The notes under the pieces: generated by a model
The model's input: only the letters and a program-made list of their open reading frames with translations
The model's database searches: none
What the model was told of the DNA's origin: nothing
Position numbers and translations under genes: made by a program
Shown: one piece after another, positions 7,877 to 15,117 of the stretch
Position numbering within the stretch: position 1 is the first letter of the stretch
Layout: each line of letters starts with the position of its first letter
NCBI GenBank assembly: GCA_949296785.1
Contig: CASFRQ010000020.1
Span: forward strand, 1-16,025
Direction of reading: 5' to 3'
From: an uncultured Alphaproteobacteria bacterium
Lineage (GTDB): Bacteria > Pseudomonadota > Alphaproteobacteria > CASFRQ01 > SAAU01
Length of the DNA: 16,025 bases

Positions 7877-7906
7877 AAAAAAACCAGCCTTTCGGCTGGT
7901 TTTTCC
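7877..7906 (-). terminator. Bidirectional terminator ending the outer-membrane protein gene
   Basis: A 10-bp stem (AAAACCAGCC/GGCTGGTTTT) with a TTTC loop has T-runs on both strands. It lies about 20 nt past the stop codon of the minus-strand gene and would also stop plus-strand readthrough. Confidence 0.88.
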
Positions 7907-7924
7907 ATACTTTAACTGAATATC

Positions 7925-8581
7925 TTAGAATGCGTAACGCAATCCGACATACAGTTCGTGAGCATTCAGTTCTGTTTTGAACTTGCCGTCAACTCTTCTG
8001 ATTCTTTTGTTGAATTTGCCCATGTCAACATAACGATAACCATAGTCCAAAGACAGGCCATCAACGATGTCATAAGTGGCACCGACGCCGACAGACCATG
8101 TGAAGTTTGTGGAGTTAGCCGTGCTGACCTTCGCTCTTGTCAAACCAAGACCGATACCGACATACGGTTTCATCTCGCCTTCTAACGGGACGGTATAGTA
8201 ACCGTTAATCATAAAAGACTGCGTTTTCGGTTCAACTTTATATTCATAAACAGCTTCAGGAGCATTCGTGAAAACCTTGCTGTCGCCTTTTCCGCGGTAG
8301 GTATATTCAAATTCAACACGCATTGATTCGCACGGTGTTTCAATACCGATGGCCGGGCTGACCATGAAAACTTTGCTGTTAGAGTCTTTATTCAGGGTTC
8401 TTTCTTCAGAACGCGGGAATCTGACTTTATCCGTTTGCAGCAAAGATCCGCCGACTTTGACGGAAATGTACGGCTTTAATCCCCCCATCATACCAGAGTT
8501 TTGCGTCGTGGAAGACGGAGCCGCAAAAGCCTGCGTAGATAAAATCAAAGCAGAAACTGTTGTTAATAGAAGTTTTTTCAT
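7925..8581 (-). CDS. Outer-membrane beta-barrel protein (OmpA-like barrel family)
   Basis: 218 residues with a classic signal peptide: MKK, a hydrophobic core, and cleavage after AFA near residue 20. The mature part has alternating amphipathic strands (KPYISVKVGGSLL, SMRVEFEYTYRG, KPYVGIGLGLTRA, NFTWSVGVGATYD, GLSLDYGYRYVDM, HELYVGLRYAF) and ends in Phe, the usual Bam-complex signal. Size and strand number fit an eight-stranded barrel of the OMP_b-brl type common in Alphaproteobacteria, including host-associated ones. GGGAG (8591-8595) precedes the ATG by 9 nt, and a good promoter lies just upstream. It is a single-gene unit with its own terminator. A role as a structural or host-interacting surface protein is inferred; the substrate is unknown. 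Confidence 0.88.
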   Translation of the reverse strand: MKKLLLTTVSALILSTQAFAAPSSTTQNSGMMGGLKPYISVKVGGSLLQTDKVRFPRSEERTLNKDSNSKVFMVSPAIGIETPCESMRVEFEYTYRGKGDSKVFTNAPEAVYEYKVEPKTQSFMINGYYTVPLEGEMKPYVGIGLGLTRAKVSTANSTNFTWSVGVGATYDIVDGLSLDYGYRYVDMGKFNKRIRRVDGKFKTELNAHELYVGLRYAF

Positions 8582-8602
8582 AATTGTTTTCTCCCTATAT
8601 GA

Positions 8603-8631
8603 ATTATAAAAACATTCTTATAGTAGCTCAA
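8603..8631 (-). promoter_or_regulatory. Sigma70-type promoter of the outer-membrane protein gene
   Basis: On the minus strand, TTGAGC (8631-8626) is followed after 17 nt by a perfect TATAAT (8608-8603). The predicted start near 8596 leaves a very short leader that begins almost at the GGGAG ribosome-binding site. Confidence 0.72.
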
Positions 8632-8730
8632 AAATTGTGAAAAACAATAGAAAAAGAGCCTACATAACCTAAAGATTATAGGAAAATCCTTCTCTTTTTA
8701 AAAGAAGAGGAAATTATCGGTTATTTTATG

Positions 8731-9630
8731 TTATTTAATCTTTCCCGTTTTGGTAGATGAAAGAAAGGTAAAGGCTTGCTCTCCGATACGGGCAGGATTG
8801 TCAATGATAAAAGCGCCGGCTTTTTGCAGGCTTTCTTTTTTTGCGGCGGCGGTTTCCTCCGGCGTTGTGATAATCGCGCTGATGTTTCCCATATAACGAC
8901 GATACGGAACGGAGGAGCCGGCAATATAGGCCATTAAAGGCTTCGGATTTTTTAATGTTTTATAAAGTTCGGCTGTTTGCTGTTCCTGCGTTCCGCCGAT
9001 TTCCCCGATCATCAAGATGCCTTCCGTTTCCGAATCTTCCTGAAACAAAGCAAGGCAATCTGTGAAAGATAAACCGACCAAAGGATACGCGCCGATGGCG
9101 ACGCAGGTGGAAACGCCGATGTTGTGCGTGTTTAAGAGGTGAACGGCCTCATAAGTTAAGGAACTGGAACGGGACATAATGCCCAATTTCCCCGGATGAA
9201 AAAAAGAGGAAGGCATCGTGCCGGCATTGCACCGGGCGGCGGGCGTGATAATTCCGGGGGAAGCTGGGCCGATGAGCCGGCTTTTGGATTGTTTCAGAAG
9301 CGTTTTTATTTTTAAAGCGTCCTGGACGGGAATGCGTTCCGTCGGACAAACGATAAGAGGAATTTCCTCCTCAACGGCGTCTTTTAAATCCTGATAAACA
9401 GAGGAAACGGGAGAGTAAATAATACACACATCCGGCCGAAGAGCGCGATTCGCTTCTTGTATGGTTTTAAAAACGGGCACATCTCGGACGGAGTCTTTTT
9501 GAATCTCTTTTGAAATGCCGCCGATGATTTTTGTTCCGTAATCCAACGCTCTGAGAGTATGATATAACCCGAAAGAGCTCGTAATGCCGGCGCAGACAAC
9601 TTTTGAATCGGCGGAAACAAGAATTCCCAT
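8731..9630 (-). CDS. sucD: Succinyl-CoA synthetase alpha-like protein lacking the phospho-histidine
   Basis: 299 residues, aligned by eye along the full length of SucD, the alpha subunit that binds CoA and carries the phosphorylated His. Conserved: YGTKIIGG, IPVQDALKIK in place of the usual IP-x-x-D stretch, SRSSSLTYEAV, STCVAIG and MIGEIGG. Changed: the active-site GHAGAI reads GNISAI, with Asn249 where the phospho-His should be; GPNCPG is GPASPG; and the N-terminal CoA loop GSQG is SSFG. I start it at the ATG at 9630 because this gives MGILVSADSK and a TGATG overlap with sucC, with GAGGAG 8 nt upstream. The GTG at 9633 is an alternative. Translation is coupled to sucC. The fold is confident, but succinate thiokinase activity is doubtful. 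The symbol marks family only. Confidence 0.85.
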   Translation of the reverse strand: MGILVSADSKVVCAGITSSFGLYHTLRALDYGTKIIGGISKEIQKDSVRDVPVFKTIQEANRALRPDVCIIYSPVSSVYQDLKDAVEEEIPLIVCPTERIPVQDALKIKTLLKQSKSRLIGPASPGIITPAARCNAGTMPSSFFHPGKLGIMSRSSSLTYEAVHLLNTHNIGVSTCVAIGAYPLVGLSFTDCLALFQEDSETEGILMIGEIGGTQEQQTAELYKTLKNPKPLMAYIAGSSVPYRRYMGNISAIITTPEETAAAKKESLQKAGAFIIDNPARIGEQAFTFLSSTKTGKIK

Positions 9631-10826
9631 CACATAATCTCCTCTACCGCGCGGACAATATGTTTCGCCGCGTTTTCAAGCGTTTCTTCTATAATAAACG
9701 GCAATCCCGATTGTTCCAAAATACGTCTGCCGGAATGGGCGTTTGTACCGTCCATCCTGACAACAAGGGGCATTCCGATGCTGATTTCCCGGCAAGCGCT
9801 GACCAGCCCCTGCGCCGCCAGATCGCAGCGGGTGCTGCCGCCGAAAATATTTACGAAGATGCCTTCCACATCCGGTTCGCTTAAAAGCGTTCTGAAAGCG
9901 GTGGCCACTTTGTTTTTACCGGCGCCGGTTCCGATATCCAGAATCGTGGAGGCGCGGCCGCCGCAAATATCCAAAATATCCAGAGTTTCCATCACCATGC
10001 CGGAACCGTTGACGATACAGCCGATGTTTCCTTCCAATTTTATATATCTGAAATCGTTGGCCTGGGCTTTTTTCGCTTGCGGGTTTTCCGCCTGTTCCAT
10101 CAGCTCGGCCAAATCCTTGTGCCTGTTGAGGGCGTCCGGGTCAACGGATATCCGACCGTCCAAGGCGACAAGGCGATTCTGTTTTGTTAAGGTTAAAGGA
10201 TTGATTTCAACTTTAAACGCGTCATAATGCGTAAATAAGGCGTAAAGGGAGTCCAAAACATGGCCGACCTGTTCCGTTTGTTTCGGGTCGGACAGACCGA
10301 AATCGGCGGCGATGGCCTCTTTATAAAGTCCGTCGTAAGGTTTGGTTAAATCTAGTTCATATTTTTTCATCAAGGAAGGATTAAGAGACAGCCTTTGTTC
10401 AAACTGCGAACCGCCGGCATTGCAAACGCCGAAGAACGCCTTTTCTTCTTTAAAATCAATAAAGACGGACAGATAAAGGGAGACTTTTTCCTCGCAGTAT
10501 TGTTCTACATAAAGTCGTGTGACCTCTTGCCCCAAAGTGCCGGTCTGCGGCGTGACAAGCGTCTGGCCGAGCATGTGAGCGGCTTCTTGGCGGACCTCTT
10601 CCAAAGAATGAACGAATCGGATGCCGTTTTTCTTGTCCGGCAGGCCTTTAAAATAGCCTTTTGTTCTTTCGGAGGAAAGAATTTGCGCTTTCAGTACCCA
10701 TTCGGAGCCGCCGATTTTTTCGGCGACGGTTACCGCTTCTTCCGGCGTATAGCATACGGCCCCCTTCAAAAGAGGCAGTCCGAACTGTTTAAAAAGCCTT
10801 TTGGCCTGATATTCGTAAATATTCAT
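9630..10826 (-). CDS. sucC: Succinyl-CoA synthetase beta-like ATP-grasp protein
   Basis: 398 residues, the normal length for SucC, the beta subunit that binds nucleotide and, in the TCA cycle, pairs with SucD. It begins MNIYEYQAK as expected and keeps EINPL and LDGRI (the metal/nucleotide Glu, Asn and Asp), GNIGCIVNGSG and FVNIFGGSTRCD. The glycine-rich ATP loop, normally HAGGRGK, instead reads LSSERTK, and LDVGGGA is LDIGTGA. The pair stands alone here without mdh or sucAB, which often accompany sucCD in Alphaproteobacteria. It starts 63 bp from a divergent lipoprotein gene. It could be a paralogue with another acid substrate or a regulatory or structural role. The ribosome-binding site is weak, AAAGAA at best. 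Confidence 0.86.
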   Translation of the reverse strand: MNIYEYQAKRLFKQFGLPLLKGAVCYTPEEAVTVAEKIGGSEWVLKAQILSSERTKGYFKGLPDKKNGIRFVHSLEEVRQEAAHMLGQTLVTPQTGTLGQEVTRLYVEQYCEEKVSLYLSVFIDFKEEKAFFGVCNAGGSQFEQRLSLNPSLMKKYELDLTKPYDGLYKEAIAADFGLSDPKQTEQVGHVLDSLYALFTHYDAFKVEINPLTLTKQNRLVALDGRISVDPDALNRHKDLAELMEQAENPQAKKAQANDFRYIKLEGNIGCIVNGSGMVMETLDILDICGGRASTILDIGTGAGKNKVATAFRTLLSEPDVEGIFVNIFGGSTRCDLAAQGLVSACREISIGMPLVVRMDGTNAHSGRRILEQSGLPFIIEETLENAAKHIVRAVEEIM

Positions 10827-10889
10827 TTTTTTCTTTATAAATCATCCGGTTCCGCTAAAATACCCTTGTCTATTTTAGGAGTGTACCAG

Positions 10890-11228
10890 ATGAAACCGAT
10901 TTATCAACTTTTTTTCTCTGTTTCGGGGATGGTTGCCTTGTGCTTTTTTTTGCAAGCATGCGGGCAGACGGCCCCTTTCGTGGATGCTAGAAGGGAAGCG
11001 GGTCAACTTTATAAAGTCGGACAATCCACGCCGGACAGAGTGGCCGTTTGTTATCGGTTTTGGGACTCTCAACGGGAGGAGATTTTGCGTATGGCGGAAC
11101 AGGAATGCGCCAAAACGGGCCGAATTCCTGTTTTTGACGAAAAAAAAATATTCAATTGCCGGCTGGTTTCGCCGAATACGGCTTTTTTTAGGTGCGTTTC
11201 GCCTCAAACAAATAAAAATAAAGATTGA
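10890..11228 (+). CDS. Small lipoprotein of unknown function
   Basis: 112 residues. The N-terminus has MKP, a hydrophobic core and a lipobox LQAC at about residues 24-27, so it is probably processed by signal peptidase II and lipid-anchored. Mature residues include VAVCYRFWDSQREEILRMAEQEC and a C-terminal CRLVSPNTAFFRC, giving four further cysteines that may form disulfides. AGGAG (10877-10881) lies 8 nt before the ATG. A longer frame in phase with it starts at 10395, but that part runs antisense through sucC and is not used. It is transcribed divergently from sucC across a 63-bp gap. I do not recognise the family by name; small lipoproteins with this Cys pattern occur in Alphaproteobacteria. 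Confidence 0.75.
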   Translation: MKPIYQLFFSVSGMVALCFFLQACGQTAPFVDARREAGQLYKVGQSTPDRVAVCYRFWDSQREEILRMAEQECAKTGRIPVFDEKKIFNCRLVSPNTAFFRCVSPQTNKNKD

Positions 11229-11269
11229 CCTTTTGAAAAAAATAGGGTAAGAAGTCATTACATTTTTTG

Positions 11270-11360
11270 GAGGGATGGCCGAGTGGTTGAAGGCGCACGC
11301 CTGGAAAGTGTGTTTAGGTCTAAAGCCTAACGAGGGTTCGAATCCCTCTTCCTCCGCCAT
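11270..11360 (+). tRNA. tRNA-Ser (anticodon GGA)
   Basis: A 91-nt class II tRNA including an encoded CCA end. The acceptor stem GGAGGGA pairs with TTCCTCC (one G-T), with discriminator G. The anticodon stem CACGC/GTGTG encloses the loop CTGGAAA, with GGA at 11304-11306, reading UCC and UCU. There is a long variable arm, and the T arm contains GGTTCGAATCC. The intact 3' end shows no attachment-site duplication nearby. Confidence 0.97.
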
Positions 11361-11393
11361 TTTGATTTTTCATTATGTTTTTGTGTTGAAGAG

Positions 11394-11436
11394 AACGGAA
11401 AGTGCAAGGAATAGCCTGCTTTTCCGTTGTTTTTTT
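11394..11436 (+). terminator. Terminator of tRNA-Ser
   Basis: An 8-bp stem (AACGGAAA/TTTCCGTT) with a loop that can partly fold itself is followed by G and a run of T residues, about 35 nt after the tRNA. Confidence 0.75.
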
Positions 11437-11491
11437 AGTTTGACTCATTATTTTAAGAGGATAAGTTTGGTCTGTATGCCCCAACTTTGCG

Positions 11492-11880
11492 TCAAATAAT
11501 CGGCGGCTTTATCTGTGATTCGGCAGCTTTGTCGGCGGTATGAAAAACGATGGTTTTATTAAACGAATCGTTCTTCGTGGCTTTTTTTGATGCAGGTTGT
11601 TTGGTTTCTTGCAGCGGATAGTGTTTGACAAGTTTTGCTCATCCGGTTTTTCATCTTCTTTTATGTATCGGACGGAAGTGGCTTTTTGTCCTTTCCTTCG
11701 TTTTTTTCGGCAGAGGAAGGGATGGCTTTTTTATCCGGTAGGGTTTTTAAAGCACTTTAAAACACTTTTTTTGTTCGGAAAAAGAAATATATTTTCAGAA
11801 ATCTTTCATTCCCTTCTTTTTTTTGAGAGAGGCCTCTGTTCCCTTGGGGTATGAGGCAAGTTGTTTTTGTCCGCTCTTCC
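11492..11880 (-). pseudogene. Possible frameshifted gene relic, otherwise empty
   Basis: On the minus strand, about 11700 down to 11492 reads as coding-like protein if one frameshift is allowed (ATSVRYIKEDEKPDEQN, then KHYPLQETKQPASKK and HTADKAAESQIKPPII before a TGA). No start with a ribosome-binding site is seen and I do not recognise a family. From 11700 to 11880 the DNA is T-rich and I see nothing in it. Confidence 0.25.
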
Positions 11881-11883
11881 TGA

Positions 11884-12106
11884 CTATTCAAGGAAAAATT
11901 AAGGATTTGAAGTGGATTTTCGGGACACGGACGAGGTTGGAAACCGCCGGATAAAAATCGTCAATCGCCGTTTGAAAAAGGTGATTATGCTGACGGAGAT
12001 GTTTGCGGTCTTTGCGTCGGCTGGACACGGAGCGGGGAAGCGAATAGAAAACCTTGGGGAAAGAAAAGGCGGCGTTGGAAAAATGCTGTCTCAAGACTCC
12101 TTTATG
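11884..12106 (+). pseudogene. Scrambled, decayed parC remnant upstream of parC
   Basis: Two parC pieces are present in the wrong order. Bases 11884-12004 align to parC 14280-14402 (residues about 462-503), and bases 12005-12106 align to the earlier stretch parC 14167-14271 (residues about 424-459). The match includes long exact runs such as AAATGCTGTCTCAAGAC, but indels and stop codons break the frame (for example TATGAA has become TAGAAA). The parts encode a helical stretch in the middle of ParC. The remnant lies about 790 bp upstream of the intact gene, beyond the small Dps-like gene. Confidence 0.87.
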
Positions 12107-12171
12107 TTTTATCCGGAAAAGTTTTTTCTGGCAAAAACAAGCCTTTATTTTTTGTTTTCTAGAAATTTTAA

Positions 12172-12208
12172 AGAGCGTGCGGCCTTTTTATCGGACGCTC
12201 TGTTTTTT
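12172..12208 (+). terminator. Possible terminator
   Basis: A 7-bp stem (AGAGCGT/ACGCTCT) with a 16-nt loop is followed by G and six T residues. No intact plus-strand gene precedes it, so it may have belonged to the lost gene copy or end readthrough from the tRNA. Confidence 0.5.
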
Positions 12209-12303
12209 CTTTCCGCCGCTTTTTTCAGCCGTCCGCATCGCGGCGGTGCGGCGAAGAAATGTTGGTCCCGTCTTATTTTATTAAAATATCGGAAGAAGTG
12301 GAA

Positions 12304-12335
12304 AACAAAAAGCGCCGGCATTTTTTACCGGCGCT
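12304..12335 (-). terminator. Terminator of the Dps-like gene
   Basis: On the minus strand an 8-bp G/C-rich stem (AGCGCCGG/CCGGCGCT) is followed by a T-rich tail, about 20 nt after the stop codon. Confidence 0.82.
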
Positions 12336-12356
12336 GAACAATGAAATTTTACGGGA

Positions 12357-12713
12357 TTATTTCAAATCCACCAAAGCCAGCTTGCCCAGGAAAGTTTCCC
12401 CGATGCCGCTGATCATTGCGATGACGGATTCGGATTTTTCCTCTTTGCAGATTTTTTCCGTTGTTTGGATAATGTCTTTGATAAAAGCTTTCAAATCCAT
12501 GTTAATCATGGACGGCTGCAGGATATTCCGCAGGTTTTCCGCCGAATTTTGCCCCATGGCCATAAAGTATTTTTCGGCGATGTCGTCCACCAGGTCGTCA
12601 ATTCCCTCCTGCAATCTGTCAAACAAAAGATGTTCGGCGTAAGATTTCGTTTCCCAGTGGTTCAGTTTGCACGCGTATTTAAACGCGACCAGTTTTTGCA
12701 TCAATTCAAACAT
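12357..12713 (-). CDS. Small Dps/ferritin-like helical protein
   Basis: 118 residues, predicted all-helical. The N-terminal half carries NHWETKSYAEH followed by IDDLVDDIAEKY. His28, Asp43 and Glu47 have exactly the spacing of a ferroxidase His-x14-Asp-x3-Glu set in Dps, and His19-Trp20 resembles the Dps HW motif, although the gap between the two histidines is three residues shorter. Similar short Dps-like proteins occur in phages and bacteria. The protein is shorter than Dps (about 160) and may keep only part of the four-helix bundle, with helices at about 60-80 and 95-115. AGGGGAG precedes the ATG by 7 nt. It diverges from parC. Iron binding or DNA protection is inference; cysteines 15 and 89 are noted. 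Confidence 0.72.
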   Translation of the reverse strand: MFELMQKLVAFKYACKLNHWETKSYAEHLLFDRLQEGIDDLVDDIAEKYFMAMGQNSAENLRNILQPSMINMDLKAFIKDIIQTTEKICKEEKSESVIAMISGIGETFLGKLALVDLK

Positions 12714-12809
12714 GTTTATTCTCCCCTCATGTTTTGTTTTATACCGTTTTAAATGTAGGGGCGGTTTTTCCGCTATGCAAGGGGAAAAAGCGTTTTTTTT
12801 ATTTTAATT

Positions 12810-12838
12810 TTGAAATTTTCGGCGGAATCCTTTATATT
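12810..12838 (+). promoter_or_regulatory. Sigma70-type promoter of parC
   Basis: TTGAAA (12810-12815) and TATATT (12833-12838) are each five-of-six matches to consensus with a 17-nt spacer. The predicted start is near 12845, about 50 nt before the parC ATG. Confidence 0.75.
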
Positions 12839-12862
12839 GAAAGAAAATTGAAATTTTCGGCG
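12810..12862 (+). repeat. 15-bp direct repeat bracketing the parC promoter
   Basis: TTGAAATTTTCGGCG occurs at 12810-12824, covering the -35 box, and again at 12848-12862, just after the predicted start. The two are 38 bp apart. Each contains the near-palindrome GAAATTTTC. The placement suits an operator, but chance or a duplication scar is possible. Confidence 0.85.
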
Positions 12863-12895
12863 AAAAAAGTTAAAGAAAAGAAGTAAGAAAAAATT

Positions 12896-15106
12896 ATGGC
12901 GACAAAAATCCAAGAAGAACATTTGGGGAAGGCTTTAAGCGAACGGTATCTGGCCTATGCCCTTTCAACGATTGTTTCCCGTTCCCTGCCGGATGTGCGG
13001 GACGGGTTGAAACCGGTGCACCGCAGGTTATTATTTGCCATGCGGCAGTTGAAGCTGGACCCGACGACGGGCTTTAAAAAATGCGCTCGCGTTGTCGGCG
13101 ATGTCATCGGTAAATATCATCCACACGGGGATGCGTCCGTTTACGATGCCTTGGTGCGTTTGGCTCAGGATTTTTCCGTCCGCTATCCGTTGGTGGAAGG
13201 ACAGGGCAACTTCGGCAACATTGACGGCGACCACGCCGCCGCGATGCGATATACGGAGGCGAGAATGACGCCGACCGCGGTCGCTTTGATGGCCGGGTTG
13301 GACGATAACGCCGTGGATTTTGAGCCGACTTACGACGGGGAGGAGATGGAACCGAAGGTCATGCCTTCTTCTTTCCCGAATCTGTTGGCAAACGGTTCTT
13401 CCGGGATTGCCGTGGGAATGGCGACGAACATTCCGCCGCATAATATGGATGAATTATGCGATGCGTTGGCTTATTTAATTGATAATCCTCAGGCGCAGAC
13501 GCAGGACCTGATGAATTTTGTCAAAGGGCCGGACTTTCCGACCGGTGGTGTGTTGATTGAACCCCATGAAAACCTGGTAAAAATTTACGAGGCCGGCAAA
13601 GGGGCGATGAAACTGCGCGCCAGATGGGAAAAAGAGGAGCTTTCCCACGGGCAGTATCAGGTGGTCGTGACGGAAATTCCTTACCAGGTGCCAAAATCCG
13701 ATTTGATTACGCGAATCGCCAAGCTGATTGTGGATAAAAAGCTGCCTCTTTTGGCGGATATTCGCGACGAATCGGCGGATACCGTGCGAATCGTTCTGGA
13801 ACCGAAGAATAGGACCGTGGACGCGGAACTGTTGATGGAAAACCTGTTCCAACAGACGGATTTGCAAGTGAATTTCAATCTGAACATGAATGTCTTGGAC
13901 GCCGACGGAACGCCGCGTGTGATGAGTTTACGACAGGTTTTGAAATCCTTTTTGGACCATCGTCTGATTATTTTACAGCGGCGTAGCAGATACCGGTTGG
14001 AAAAAATCAATCACCGGATGGAAATTTTGGCGGGTTATCTGATTGCGTATCTGAATTTGGACCGGGTGATTGAAATTATCCGGAACGAGGATGAGCCGAA
14101 ACCCGTTTTGATGAAGGAATTTAAACTGTCCGAAGTCCAGGTGGAATCCATTTTGAATATGAAGCTGCGGTCTTTGCGCCGGCTGGAGGAAATGGAGCTG
14201 AAAAGCGAATATGAAACCTTGGGCAAAGAAAAAGCAGCTTTGGAAAAAATGCTGTCTCAAGACGCTTTAATGTGGAAGACCATTCAGGGCGAAATCAAGG
14301 ATTTGAAGAAGATTTTCGGAGCTCAGACGGTATTGGGCAAACGCCGGACGGAAATCGTCAACCGCCGTTTGGAAACGGTGGATATGCCGGTGGAGGCGTT
14401 TATTGAGAAAGAACCGATTACCGTTATTCTTTCCGAAAAAGGGTGGATAAGGGCTTTGAAGGGGCACTACGAGTCGGCGGAAGGCATTCGGTTTAAAGAA
14501 GGCGACGAATTGCAGGTTATGTTAAAGGCTCAAACGACGGATAAGCTGATTCTTTTTGGAACGAACGGACAGTTTTATACTTTGGCGGGGGATAAAATCC
14601 CGACGGGCAGAGGATTCGGCGAACCCGTCCGCTTGTCCATAGATGTGCCGGAAGACGATCAGATTATCGCGATGTTTATTTATAATCCGGAGCAAATGCT
14701 GTTGGTGGCTTCCGAAAAAGGGAAGGGCTTCCTTGTGAAGGAAGAGGATGTCGTCGCACAAACGCGGGCGGGTAAAAAAATCTTGACCTTAAAAGAGGGG
14801 GACACGGCGAAACTGTGTATTCCGGCGGACGGGGACACGGTGGCCGTTATCGGACAAAACAGAAAAATGCTGGTCTTTGATTTAAGCGAAATTCCGGTTC
14901 TGGCAAAAGGGCAGGGCGTGATTTTGCAGAAGTATCAAGGCGGCGGCCTTTCTGACATTAAAGTGTTCCGTTTGGAAGACGGTTTGAGTTTCCCGTTTGG
15001 AAACGGTACCCGTGTGGAAAGGGATATGACGCCTTGGAAGGGTAAACGCGCCAGTGTCGGGAAGTTTCCTCCGGTCGGTTTCCCGCGTTCCAACAGATTT
15101 TCGTAA
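12896..15106 (+). CDS. parC: DNA topoisomerase IV subunit A
   Basis: Type IIA topoisomerase subunit that, with ParE, decatenates and relaxes chromosomal DNA using ATP. 736 residues, a usual length. The N-terminal breakage-reunion domain has RSLPDVRDGLKPVHRR, the quinolone-binding HPHGDASVYDALVR (residues 75-88), and the catalytic Tyr119 in AAMRYTEARMT. The SSFPNLLANGSSGIAVGMAT segment follows, then a coiled tower region around 350-470 and a beta-pinwheel C-terminal domain from about 500. The tail GFPRSNRFS fits alphaproteobacterial ParC. The key serine of the quinolone site is Ala80. There is no strong Shine-Dalgarno before the ATG, only an A/G-rich stretch. No terminator follows; a partial second copy starts 11 nt after the stop, and a shuffled one lies upstream. 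Confidence 0.97.
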   Translation: MATKIQEEHLGKALSERYLAYALSTIVSRSLPDVRDGLKPVHRRLLFAMRQLKLDPTTGFKKCARVVGDVIGKYHPHGDASVYDALVRLAQDFSVRYPLVEGQGNFGNIDGDHAAAMRYTEARMTPTAVALMAGLDDNAVDFEPTYDGEEMEPKVMPSSFPNLLANGSSGIAVGMATNIPPHNMDELCDALAYLIDNPQAQTQDLMNFVKGPDFPTGGVLIEPHENLVKIYEAGKGAMKLRARWEKEELSHGQYQVVVTEIPYQVPKSDLITRIAKLIVDKKLPLLADIRDESADTVRIVLEPKNRTVDAELLMENLFQQTDLQVNFNLNMNVLDADGTPRVMSLRQVLKSFLDHRLIILQRRSRYRLEKINHRMEILAGYLIAYLNLDRVIEIIRNEDEPKPVLMKEFKLSEVQVESILNMKLRSLRRLEEMELKSEYETLGKEKAALEKMLSQDALMWKTIQGEIKDLKKIFGAQTVLGKRRTEIVNRRLETVDMPVEAFIEKEPITVILSEKGWIRALKGHYESAEGIRFKEGDELQVMLKAQTTDKLILFGTNGQFYTLAGDKIPTGRGFGEPVRLSIDVPEDDQIIAMFIYNPEQMLLVASEKGKGFLVKEEDVVAQTRAGKKILTLKEGDTAKLCIPADGDTVAVIGQNRKMLVFDLSEIPVLAKGQGVILQKYQGGGLSDIKVFRLEDGLSFPFGNGTRVERDMTPWKGKRASVGKFPPVGFPRSNRFS

Positions 15107-15117
15107 AGATATTTCAA

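Noticed and set aside
8650..8728. Terminator after sucD
   Set aside because: Imperfect hairpins exist on the minus strand with a short T-run, but pairing is too broken to call one with confidence.
10395..11228. Long 277-residue version of the lipoprotein ORF
   Set aside because: Its first 165 codons run antisense to sucC. The internal ATG at 10890 has a ribosome-binding site, signal peptide and lipobox.
11270..12106. Integrated element at tRNA-Ser
   Set aside because: No copy of the tRNA 3' end, integrase or phage gene is seen downstream; only relic ORFs and parC pieces are present.
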